Positions 7,302 through 15,579 of a DNA stretch of 64,000 nt are shown piece after piece. A program made the translations under genes and the position numbers. The notes below the pieces were generated by a model that saw only the letters and a program-made list of their open reading frames with translations, did not search any database and was not told where the DNA came from. The stretch is taken from the NCBI GenBank assembly GCA_016930695.1, contig JAFGGD010000016.1, positions 1-64,000 of the forward strand, given 5' to 3'. Source of the stretch: Candidatus Eisenbacteria bacterium (GTDB lineage: Bacteria; Orphanbacterota; Orphanbacteria; Orphanbacterales; Orphanbacteraceae). Every line of letters starts with the position of its first letter. Positions within the stretch are counted from its first letter, which is position 1.

Positions 7302-8377
7302 CCGGTTTTTTCGACGGAACGCGCGCGGGACGGTTCGGAGTGGTAGGAGATCGGGCCGTGGGCGGGGAGGCGGACGAGCGCCCTGCCGTCCCCCACGCTC
7401 TGCTCGGCGCCCAGTTCGGCCCAGAGGCCGGCGGCGGCCCGGAGGCGTCGATCGGCACGAAGCGCCTCGCCGCCGTCGGAGAGGGAGCCGATATGGAAGC
7501 CGACCCGCACCTGCTCATCGCGGAGAGAGGTTTGGATGTGAATCGCCTTGCCGGCGCCGGCGGTCTCCAGGAAGGCGTCGAGCACGTAGTAGAGCGCCTC
7601 GAAGAGTGTGTTGGGGCGGGAGAGAACCGGAGGGAGGTCGCCCAGGCGGCGCTCGAACCAGGCGCTGCGGGCGCGGTCCTCCGGCATGCTTCGGATCACC
7701 TGCTCCACCACGTCGTTCAGGTCCACGGGCGACCAGTCTTCGCGGATCTCCGCCGTGTCTTCGCCGGAGAGCAGCTGCCGCCGGAGGTCCTCCAGCAGGC
7801 GGCCCGTGTCGTGCTGGACCGATCCGGAGTCCTCCAGAAGGAAGGGGAGGGCCACCACTTTTTCGAAGCGGTGGATTTCCTCGCGCGCCTTCCCGCGATC
7901 CTCCTCGGAGAGGTCGCCGTCCTGAAGAAGACGATAGAGACCGAGGAGGGCGGCCAGATCCTCCCGATACCCGCCGAGGATCTCCAGGTTCTCGGTGATC
8001 CGGCCGAGCAGTTCCTCCGGCGGGAGTAGCCGGGTGCGGTCGACCACGGGCTCGGGCGGCTTGCGGGCGGGAGCGCGAGGGGGAGGAGCGTCCTCGCCGC
8101 GGATGCCGCGCAACGGCCGGCCCATCTCGCCGAGAAAACGCTCGACCTCGTGGCGGAACTCGACGGCGATATGCTCGTCCCGGGACATCGCCCGCCGGCC
8201 CGGCCGGAGCAGCAGGTAGATCAACACGGAGTTGACCAGCCCGCCGAAGACGAGCACCACCGCCGCGGCGCTCCCCTGGTCGGGAATTCCGACGCCGAAG
8301 ACGACCGAGCCGAGCGCCGCCGCGGTGACCAGCACGGCCACGGCGACCAAGAAAATGCGGAACCCGTTCTTGGACAT
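7298..8377 (-). CDS. membrane-anchored degenerate histidine-kinase-like protein
   Basis: The 359-residue protein has two N-terminal membrane helices (about 7-28 and 37-57), a proline-rich linker, then helical and ATPase-like regions. The segment from VDLNDVVEQVIRSMPED to ALYYVLDAFLETAG mirrors the HATPase part of histidine kinases. The phosphoacceptor His motif (HExxxP) is absent, the N-box asparagines are replaced (YVLDAF in place of NLLxNA) and no GTGLGL glycine box is seen. It is therefore likely a pseudokinase or scaffold rather than an active sensor. No response regulator lies next to it. The start ATG 8377 follows GGGGGA. Confidence 0.65.
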   Translation of the reverse strand: MSKNGFRIFLVAVAVLVTAAALGSVVFGVGIPDQGSAAAVVLVFGGLVNSVLIYLLLRPGRRAMSRDEHIAVEFRHEVERFLGEMGRPLRGIRGEDAPPPRAPARKPPEPVVDRTRLLPPEELLGRITENLEILGGYREDLAALLGLYRLLQDGDLSEEDRGKAREEIHRFEKVVALPFLLEDSGSVQHDTGRLLEDLRRQLLSGEDTAEIREDWSPVDLNDVVEQVIRSMPEDRARSAWFERRLGDLPPVLSRPNTLFEALYYVLDAFLETAGAGKAIHIQTSLRDEQVRVGFHIGSLSDGGEALRADRRLRAAAGLWAELGAEQSVGDGRALVRLPAHGPISYHSEPSRARSVEKTG

Positions 8378-8625
8378 GGAGTTCCCCCATCGACCCGGCC
8401 AAAAAACGCACCTCCGGCCGCGGTCTCTCTCCCCAATGATCGGTCAAGAACACGCGCAACTTGAACTTAAGAAGCCGCGGCGGGGACGGATCGCTCCGCG
8501 CGGGGGAGACGGGGAAATCGGCTTGCAACCCCGGCCGGGCGCGGATAGTTTCGACGAAAAGGAGACCATCCGAGGCGGAGAGGAGACGAAAGACGGTGGC
8601 GGCGGCGGCCCGGAAAGAGAGCGCG

Positions 8626-9792
8626 ATGGAATCCGGCGAAGGTCGCGCCCGCGGTCTCCGGCGCTACGCGCCCCTTCTTCTCTTTTTATTTCTTTACGCG
8701 GTTTTGGTCTTCCTGTTCCGCGGTTTCGTCATCGACGACAGCTACATCACCTTCCGCGACGCCGACAACATCGCCCGCGGCGGCGCGCCCAGTTTCAACG
8801 CGGACGACGCGGTCCCCGTCGAGGGATACACCAGCTTCCTCTGGGTCGCCCTCTCCGCGGCGGCGATCCGGTGCGGGATCGATCCTCTGGCGGCGGCGAG
8901 GGCGATCGCGGTCGCCGCCTGCGCGAAGGGGCGGGCCGCGCGGTCCGTGAATGCGCGACGGCCCTTCTTCCCTTTCTCGCCCTCTACCTCCCGTATTTCA
9001 TTTGGCGCTTTTCGACCTACGATCTTCCCTTTCCGAACAGTTACTATGCAAAGAGAATCGCTCACGCCGGCGTTCCCTATCTGAGGGAGCGGGCGATCCA
9101 TCTGGGCCCGATCCTCCTCCTCGCCGCGGCGGCCCTCATTCCGCGGATCGCGCGGCGGAGCGTCCCCCGCTGGGGCGTCCTTCTCTGGGCGATGGCGCTC
9201 ACGGCGGCGCCGGTCCTCTGGAACATGCTCACGGTGATGGCGTGGGACTGGAGGCTCGTGCTGCACCTGCAACCGCTTTTCTATCTGCTCGCCGCCTCGC
9301 CGATCGCGGCGATCGCTTCCGGCGGCGGCCGTGCTCGCCGCGGTACTCCTCCTCTGGGCTCTTCATCCGGAACGTCTCCCGTCGCGGATCGAGCAAGCCC
9401 ACCGGATCGGCGAGGGGCTGCGCGCCGCCCATCTCCGGATCGGACGGTGGCTCCGCGAAGACTTTCCGCCGGAGACGGTGATCGCCGTTCTGGACACCGG
9501 GGCGATCCCCTACGTCTCTCGGCTCCATGCGATCGACATCGCCAACGTGCCTCTGAACAACCGGAGACTGGCGATGGGGGAATACACGCGGGTCGATTTC
9601 TGGAAGGACGATCCGGACCTGATCATCGTGCGCGAGGACGCCGAGGGGCGGCTCGCCTTCCATCCGGTCCGCAAGGTGCTGATTGAGGACGCCGTCCGGA
9701 AGAACTACCGCGGGATCCGCCACGCCAAATACGGCGAGGATTACTTCCTCACCGTCCTCGCCAAGCCGGATGCGATCCCCAGAAAACCCTGA
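8626..9792 (+). pseudogene. broken multi-pass glycosyltransferase (ArnT/AftB-like)
   Basis: Three frame segments together read as a membrane glycosyltransferase that uses a lipid-linked sugar donor. Segment one (8626 to about 8935) has a first membrane helix and FVIDDSYITFRDADNIARGG, with the Asp-Asp pair expected after helix one, then VEGYTSFLWV. Segment two (about 8935-9325) is one frame off and holds YLPYFIWRF, LPFPNSYYAKR and several helices. Segment three (about 9325-9792) returns to the first frame with a soluble tail. Between segments one and two at least 100 residues usual for this family are missing, which points to a deletion and not just a sequencing slip. The second break lies in a GGCGGCGG run and could be an error. 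ATG 8626 follows AGAGAG. Confidence 0.75.
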
Positions 9793-9858
9793 ACCGAGAG
9801 AAGAGACCCCGCGGACCGCGAGCCGGAACCGCGGCGGGAAGTTCGTGCGGGATCCCGC
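9793..9858. repeat. dispersed repeat filling a convergent gene junction (copy 1)
   Basis: The sequence between the two stop codons contains the elements CCGCGGACCGCGAGCCG, CCGCGGCGGGAAG and GATCC...CTAG. It aligns along its whole length with the region 54348-54406, which is also a junction of convergent genes. GC-rich internal palindromes could fold on both strands and act as a bidirectional terminator. Confidence 0.6.
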
Positions 9859-11121
9859 CTAGGTCTTCTGCTCCTTCTTCTTCGCCGCCGGGAAGAGGAT
9901 GTTGTTCAGGATCAGGCGGTAGCCGGGGGAATTGCGATGGAGGGAGAGGTCGGTGGGCGGGTCGCCCACAGCGTGTTGGTAGTCCTCCGGGTCGTGGCCG
10001 CCCAGGAAGGAAAAGGTGCCGCGGCCGAAATTGCCGTGCAGATATTTGATTTCGTCGCTCCCCTCCTTCTCGCCGAGCACGACCACTTCCTTCTTGACGG
10101 TGGAACGCCGGAAAGCGGTGGTCTGCCCCAGAAATCCCTTCACCACCGAAACATGACACTGGGTGAGCATGGAGGCGATCGGGTCGTGCTTGGCGGAGAA
10201 CTCGAAGAGGGTGAAGTAATCCCGCTCCGGATCGGCCTGGGCGTAGTTGGAGACGTCGATGTCGGAGTATTCGTAGACGAGCGGGTTCATGACGAGACGG
10301 AAGTTTTCGAAGGCGAGGGTCTCCGAGAAATCGAGCTTCGCCTGGGCGTTGGGGTCGGGCGGATCGCCGTCGTACATGACGTCGCAGATGTCGGTCTTCC
10401 ACGCCGCGAGGGCGATGTCGTAGGTGTCGGTGGCGGAGCACATGGAGAAGAGAAAGCCCCCCCGGGAGATGAAGTTCCGGATCTTCCGCGCCACCGCCTT
10501 CTTGTGCTCGGAGACCTTGTCGAAACCCGCCTCGCGGGCGCGGCTTTCGTAGAGCGCCTGCTGCCGGCGGTACCAGTCCGTGTTCTGGAAGCTGGCGTAG
10601 AACTTGCCGTACTGGCCGGTGAAGTCCTCGTGGTGCAGGTGGAGCCAGTCGTATTTCTCCAGCTCGCCCGCGAGCACCTCGTCGTCCCAGAGGGTGGAAT
10701 AGGGGATCTCGGCGTAGGTGAGCGCCAGAGTGACCGCGTCGTCCCAGGGCTGTTTGTTCGGCGGCGTGTAGATCGCCACCTTGGGCGCCTTCTCGAGGAG
10801 CACGGCGGCCATGTTCTCCCCTTCGATGCGATCGAGAATCCGCGTTCGTTCCGCCGCGGAGATCTCTTCGATCCGGACCCCCTGCAGGCGCGCCCGGTTC
10901 TCCAGGAAAGCGCCCCCCTCCATCAGAAAGGAGCCGGCCCGATAGTTGAGAAGCCACTGGATTTTCACGCCCTGTTCGAGCGCCCAGTAGGCGACGCCGT
11001 ACGCCTTCAGGTGGTCCGTCTGTGCCAGATCCATCGGGACGAGCCAGATTTCGGCGCGGGCGGGGGCGGCGAGCGCCAGGAGAATCGCGGCCGCTACGAT
11101 CGCTTTGCGTTTAAATCTCAT
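9859..11121 (-). CDS. conserved secreted protein of unknown function ('asparagine synthetase B' mislabel family)
   Basis: The 420-residue protein begins with a signal peptide ending at APARA (about residue 23), followed by EIWLVPMDLAQTDHLKAYGVAYW. Relatives in FCB-type bacteria are often labelled 'asparagine synthetase B' in databases, but no AsnB motifs are present. The middle holds SRGGFLFSMCSATDTYDIAL (about 232-251), which resembles the nucleophile elbow of class I amidotransferase-like folds, and FLGGHDPEDY near the end. Cys, His and Asp are present but a catalytic triad is not proven. It is the last gene of a minus-strand operon; its start overlaps the TPR gene by 11 bases. A periplasmic sensor or hydrolase role is possible. 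Confidence 0.6.
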   Translation of the reverse strand: MRFKRKAIVAAAILLALAAPARAEIWLVPMDLAQTDHLKAYGVAYWALEQGVKIQWLLNYRAGSFLMEGGAFLENRARLQGVRIEEISAAERTRILDRIEGENMAAVLLEKAPKVAIYTPPNKQPWDDAVTLALTYAEIPYSTLWDDEVLAGELEKYDWLHLHHEDFTGQYGKFYASFQNTDWYRRQQALYESRAREAGFDKVSEHKKAVARKIRNFISRGGFLFSMCSATDTYDIALAAWKTDICDVMYDGDPPDPNAQAKLDFSETLAFENFRLVMNPLVYEYSDIDVSNYAQADPERDYFTLFEFSAKHDPIASMLTQCHVSVVKGFLGQTTAFRRSTVKKEVVVLGEKEGSDEIKYLHGNFGRGTFSFLGGHDPEDYQHAVGDPPTDLSLHRNSPGYRLILNNILFPAAKKKEQKT

Positions 11122-12961
11122 TTCGTCCCTCCGCCTTCGCCCTCTTGCGACGCACCTCCTCGGCGAGAATGCTGTTCGGATAGTCCACCAAGAAACGCTC
11201 GTACTGGGCGACGCCGGCGGTCAGGTCGCCGAGCCTTTCGGCGAGGATGTCGCCGATCCGCATCCGTGCGCGGTGCGCGAGGCGCGCCTCGGGGTACTCG
11301 CCGATCAGTTCCTCCAGGATCCGGATCGCGTCCCGGTAGCGGCCCTCCTCCTCCTCGATCCGCGCGAGCTGCCAGGTCAGCTCGTCCCGCAGGTTCGATA
11401 GGAGTAGCGTACCGAGCATCTCCTCGATCCGCGTCCGCGCCTCTTCGTAGCGTCTGTTCTCCATCAGCAGGAGGCACTCGGCGTAGGCGCGGAGCGGTCC
11501 GTCGCCGGCGTCCCGATTGTCGCCGATGAAAATCGACGCCTCGATGGCGTCGTTCAGGTACGCGCCGAGCGGATAGAGATCGATCACCCGGCGGTACTCG
11601 ACGAGGGCGCCTTCGAAATCGCCGGAGAGGAAGAGGGTCCGCCCCTTCTCGAAGATCGCCCGCTCGCGGATCTCGTCGCTCCCGCCGAGCCGCTCCAACG
11701 CCTCGTACTCCGCCAGCGCCCCGGCGAAACCGCCCGAGAGACGGTGCGCCCCGGCGAGAGCGAAACGGATCTCCGTCTCCCCTTCCCCCGGCTCGGCTCC
11801 CTCCAGAAGCGCCTGCAGGATCGGGACGGCGCGCTCCGGCTCGCCCAGGTCCTCGGCGTAGACCGCCGCCTGCTCGAATCGCGCCCGTCGCGCCTCGCGG
11901 GCGTTGCGCGTTTCCCCGGCGATTCTCTCGTAGGTGCCGACCGCCTTTTCCGGGCTCCCCATGCTCCTCTGCACGCGGCCGAGAAGGAAGAGCGCTTCGA
12001 GCAGCGTGGAGGGGCGGTCGCAGCGGTTCACCGTCGCGTCCAGGGCGCGGGCCGCCTCTTCGTAGCATTCTCCCTTTACCGCGCCGCGAGCGAAGGAGAG
12101 AAGGTAGGCGCCGCAGCGCGGCTGCGCTCTCTCCAACTCCTCGTACTCGGCGAGCGCCGGCCCGCAGGCCCCCTCGTCCATGTAGCACGCGGCGAGCACT
12201 TCCCGGAGGGCGGCCCGCGAAGGGATCGAGTCGAGAAGGGCCCGCATCGTGTCGATGGGGTAGCGCGCGACGAGGCCGTTCCCCCGCAGCTCGCGGAGCC
12301 GGCGCAATCCCTCGGCCCCCTTCATCGCGTCCGTCGCCACGGCGCGGACGCACTCGCGCGCCGCCGCGGGTCCGTCGCCGGTGAGATCGTAGAGGTACGC
12401 CAGCTCGGCGGCGAAGAGATAGCCGCCGGCGAGCGCCGCGCGGCCCTCGCGGAGGATGGCGATCGCGTCGATCAACATCCTCCTCTCCGACATGCGGCGG
12501 GCGAGCTCCCGGTATCCGTCTTCGGGATTCTCGAAGAGGGGGAGCGCGGCGCGCCACGCGGCGACGGCGCCGGAGGGATCGCCGGCCGCGGAGCGCACGT
12601 CGCCCAACAGAAGGGCGATCTCCGCGTCTTCGGGCGAGAGGGCCGACCGCGCCTTCACGCCGTCCTCCAAGCCCTCCAATTGATAGGCGGCGATCCTGGC
12701 CCGGACGAATCCGATGAAGGCGTCCCTGTTGCCGGGCCGCTGCTCGAGAAGATCCGCGTAGATCCGCGCGGCCCTCTCCGCGTCCGCCCGGCGGAGCAAA
12801 CGGCCCGCCTCTTCCATCTGACGCTGGTAACGGGCGTCATCGTTCCGGTCGGGCGGATCCGCCGCCGAGACCCGGGCGGCGAACAGGAGAAGCGCCGCGA
12901 AGGCCGCCGCCGCGAATACCTTCCCCCATCCGCCGGAGTCCGCGGATCGCCTCGCCTTCAT
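11111..12961 (-). CDS. exported TPR-repeat protein
   Basis: The 616-residue protein has an N-terminal signal segment (about 14-33, ending at RVSAADPP) and then helical repeats throughout. Examples are AGRLLRRADAERAARIYADLLEQRPGN and, near the end, a GEYPEARLAHRARMRIGDIL repeat with the BamD/YbgF-like pattern. TPR arrays hold protein complexes together, so it is probably a periplasmic scaffold. ATG 12961 follows AAAGGAAAAGGA. The gene lies 14 bases after the DUF2723 protein and overlaps the next gene, so it belongs to the same operon. Confidence 0.8.
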   Translation of the reverse strand: MKARRSADSGGWGKVFAAAAFAALLLFAARVSAADPPDRNDDARYQRQMEEAGRLLRRADAERAARIYADLLEQRPGNRDAFIGFVRARIAAYQLEGLEDGVKARSALSPEDAEIALLLGDVRSAAGDPSGAVAAWRAALPLFENPEDGYRELARRMSERRMLIDAIAILREGRAALAGGYLFAAELAYLYDLTGDGPAAARECVRAVATDAMKGAEGLRRLRELRGNGLVARYPIDTMRALLDSIPSRAALREVLAACYMDEGACGPALAEYEELERAQPRCGAYLLSFARGAVKGECYEEAARALDATVNRCDRPSTLLEALFLLGRVQRSMGSPEKAVGTYERIAGETRNAREARRARFEQAAVYAEDLGEPERAVPILQALLEGAEPGEGETEIRFALAGAHRLSGGFAGALAEYEALERLGGSDEIRERAIFEKGRTLFLSGDFEGALVEYRRVIDLYPLGAYLNDAIEASIFIGDNRDAGDGPLRAYAECLLLMENRRYEEARTRIEEMLGTLLLSNLRDELTWQLARIEEEEGRYRDAIRILEELIGEYPEARLAHRARMRIGDILAERLGDLTAGVAQYERFLVDYPNSILAEEVRRKRAKAEGRNEI

Positions 12962-12975
12962 GAATCCTTTTCCTT

Positions 12976-15579
12976 TCAACGATTCGCCCCCCGGACCGAA
13001 TCGGCTCTTGCCCGCGCGAGCCGCTCCCCCTCCCGGTCGCCCCGCGTCGCCAGAAGATCGGCGAGGTGATCGCACGCCTCCGCCACCGCCATCCAATCGT
13101 AGTGCGGCGTCGTCTCCACGGCGCGGCGAAAGGCGCGCTCCGCTTCGTCGGTCCGGCCGAGCCGGGCGAGGATGAGCCCGCGGGTGTCCTCCGCGTAACC
13201 GATTTCCCTTTCACCGGCGTGCCGGACCGCCCGTTCCGCCCAAAGAAGCGCCTCCCGCGGATCCCTCCCCTGGGAGACGTAGAGATAGGCGAGGGCGTTC
13301 GCCGGACCGGCGAGCGCGCTGTCCGCGCGGGCGGCTCTCTCCAGCTCCTTCTCCGCCTCGCCGGGGCGTCCGAGCCGGATAAGGGCGAGGCCGCTTTTAT
13401 AGGCGAGCGACGCGTCCGTCGGGTCGCGCTCCGCCCCCTCGCGAAAAACGGTGAGCGCCTCCTCGAGCCGCCCGGAGAGTTCCAGCGCGTCGCCCAATTC
13501 TTCATATCGGTCGAATCCTCCGGGGCGCGTCCGGCGAAGCCGCTCCAGCGCCTCCGCCTGCCCGGAATGATCGCCCAATCGGTTGTATCCCGCGGCCGCG
13601 CCGACGAGCGCCGTGCTGTCCCCGTCCCCCGCGTCCATCGCGTCGCGATACGCCTCCGCCGCCTCGTCGCGCCGCCCGTCGACCAAGAGGGCGTTCCCGA
13701 GGTTGAGCCAATCCCCCGCCCGTCCCTCCGCGCGCTCGGCGAGGAGGCGGTACTCCCGGCAGGCACGCTCGTGCTCTCCCCAGGCGAGGAGAAGGTCCGC
13801 CAGGTCCCGGCGGGCCGGCGCGTAATCCGGATCGACGGCGAGGGATCGCTCCAGCTCCGCCACCGCCGCCGCCGTGTCTCCCGACGCGGCGATCCCTTGG
13901 CCGAGGGCGAGATGCGTCTCTCGAAGCCCCCGCCCCGCCTCGGCGATCCGCGCCGCCACGCCCGCCATCCCCTCCCCGTCGCCGACGGTCCGGTAGTGAT
14001 CGTACCAGCGGGAGAGGTAGGATACGGCGAAGCGCCGCGCCGTGTAGTCGCGCCGCGCGTCGAAGCCCTCCTTGTGGAAACGCTCGAGCCGCGTCGGCGC
14101 CGGCGTCTCCCCTTCCTCGAGAAAACGGTAGAGAGGACCGACCGAGACGAGGCGCTTTCCGGCGATCGGGTCGCGGGTGAAGCGCGTGACGGAGTAGACC
14201 GGGCGGCCGGAGGCGACGAGTTTCTCCACGGCGCGATCCCGAACCTCCCGCGTGACCGCTCCGCCCTCGGGGGCGAAACGCCCGGCTCCGATGTTCAGGT
14301 CCCGGTCGAGGAGCGTCACGTCCTCACGCTTCCCCTCGATCCTTTGCTCATAAAAGAGAAGGAAGGTGGCGTTGTCCCCCTCGGTGAGAAGGACGGCGCC
14401 GGGGCCGCAGGCGTCGAGCATCGCCCGGCCGGCGTCCGCGCCGAGCGTGAATCCGCGCGCGTCGGCGGAGCGGATGTTCCAGAGAAGGACCGGAACGAGG
14501 AGGAGGCCGAGGGCCGGCGAGAGGCGGGGAGCCGCTTCCTCGATTCGTAGCGCGATCCGGTGAACGGCGGGCGCGGCGACGGCGAAACCGAGAAGAATCG
14601 CCGGGAGGTAGAAGACCGTCGCGATCGATCCGTCCCGCGCGTCCACGCCGTGGTTCAACAGGAGCAGCAATCCGAGGGAGAAGAGGGCGAAGTGGATCGT
14701 CGTCGCGCGCGCCTCCCGGGAGCCGCCGCGCCAGGCGAGGATCGCGCCGAAGGGGAGAAGGATCGCCGCGGGGAGCATCTCCCGCAGGAAAAGACGGATC
14801 AGGAAGAGGATCTGGCCGGCGAAGAGCGTGAGGGATCGCGGGTGCGCCGAAAGGTCGCCGTACTGGGCGCGGGTCACGTGGGCGATCCACGCGGCGATGT
14901 CGTTCGGCTTCCTCCAGGCGAACAGCTCCGGCCCGTCCGGCCGCGCGAGAAGGAAGAGGTAGAGCGAAAGGCCGCCCGCGAGGGCCGCGGCGGAACGAGC
15001 CGCGGAGGCGGCGCTCCAGGCGCGCCGGCGCGCGTAGAGATAGACCAGTCCGGGCGCGAGAAGCAGGATCGTCTGGTGGTTGGCGGCGGCGAGACCGAGG
15101 AGAAAGAAGACGGCCGAGGGGCGGACGTTCCTTCCCGAAAGGAAGAGAAGGAGCGCCAGTGCGGCGAGGTTCGGCGCGTACACCTCCGCCTTCACTCCCT
15201 CCGACCAGGCGGTGAGGGAGAAGGAGAAGAGGAGCGCGACGAGAACCGCCGTGACCGTTTCGGCTCGACGGGAGAGCGCGCTCTCCCCGCCCGGAGCGCG
15301 CCCCCGCGCGAGCAGGTCGCGGAGCGCGAGAGTGAAGAGCGACGCGGCGGCGCCGGCGGCGATCGCCGAAAGTAGATTGAGACGAAAAGCGACCGTCCCG
15401 AAGGGGAGGAACGACGCCAACCGCCCGAGGAGAACGTAAAGAGGATAGCCGGGCGGATGGGCCACGCCGAGGGTCGCCGCGGCGGTGATCAGTTCCCCCG
15501 AATCGCCCAGGTAGACCGTCGGGCAGAGGGTGACGAGATAGACCAGAAAGACGGCGGCGCCGACGGCGAGGGCGATCAT
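12976..15579 (-). CDS. DUF2723 membrane protein (TMEM260-like O-mannosyltransferase family) with C-terminal TPRs
   Basis: The 867-residue protein starts with a membrane helix and YLGDSGELITAAATLGVAHP (about 23-42), the acidic first-loop signature of DUF2723 (PF11028). Eukaryotic members (TMEM260) are protein O-mannosyltransferases using a lipid-linked sugar. About ten further helices follow to residue 360. A soluble region and then TPR-like repeats (about 560-860) end the protein, as seen in many bacterial members. The start ATG overlaps the DUF4175 stop (15576-15579). It likely glycosylates an exported substrate, but neither donor nor target is shown. Confidence 0.85.
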   Translation of the reverse strand: MIALAVGAAVFLVYLVTLCPTVYLGDSGELITAAATLGVAHPPGYPLYVLLGRLASFLPFGTVAFRLNLLSAIAAGAAASLFTLALRDLLARGRAPGGESALSRRAETVTAVLVALLFSFSLTAWSEGVKAEVYAPNLAALALLLFLSGRNVRPSAVFFLLGLAAANHQTILLLAPGLVYLYARRRAWSAASAARSAAALAGGLSLYLFLLARPDGPELFAWRKPNDIAAWIAHVTRAQYGDLSAHPRSLTLFAGQILFLIRLFLREMLPAAILLPFGAILAWRGGSREARATTIHFALFSLGLLLLLNHGVDARDGSIATVFYLPAILLGFAVAAPAVHRIALRIEEAAPRLSPALGLLLVPVLLWNIRSADARGFTLGADAGRAMLDACGPGAVLLTEGDNATFLLFYEQRIEGKREDVTLLDRDLNIGAGRFAPEGGAVTREVRDRAVEKLVASGRPVYSVTRFTRDPIAGKRLVSVGPLYRFLEEGETPAPTRLERFHKEGFDARRDYTARRFAVSYLSRWYDHYRTVGDGEGMAGVAARIAEAGRGLRETHLALGQGIAASGDTAAAVAELERSLAVDPDYAPARRDLADLLLAWGEHERACREYRLLAERAEGRAGDWLNLGNALLVDGRRDEAAEAYRDAMDAGDGDSTALVGAAAGYNRLGDHSGQAEALERLRRTRPGGFDRYEELGDALELSGRLEEALTVFREGAERDPTDASLAYKSGLALIRLGRPGEAEKELERAARADSALAGPANALAYLYVSQGRDPREALLWAERAVRHAGEREIGYAEDTRGLILARLGRTDEAERAFRRAVETTPHYDWMAVAEACDHLADLLATRGDREGERLARARADSVRGANR

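Noticed and set aside
9331-9792. Separate small gene in the tail of the glycosyltransferase
   Set aside because: It continues the same protein after a frame change, and its GTG lacks a ribosome binding site.
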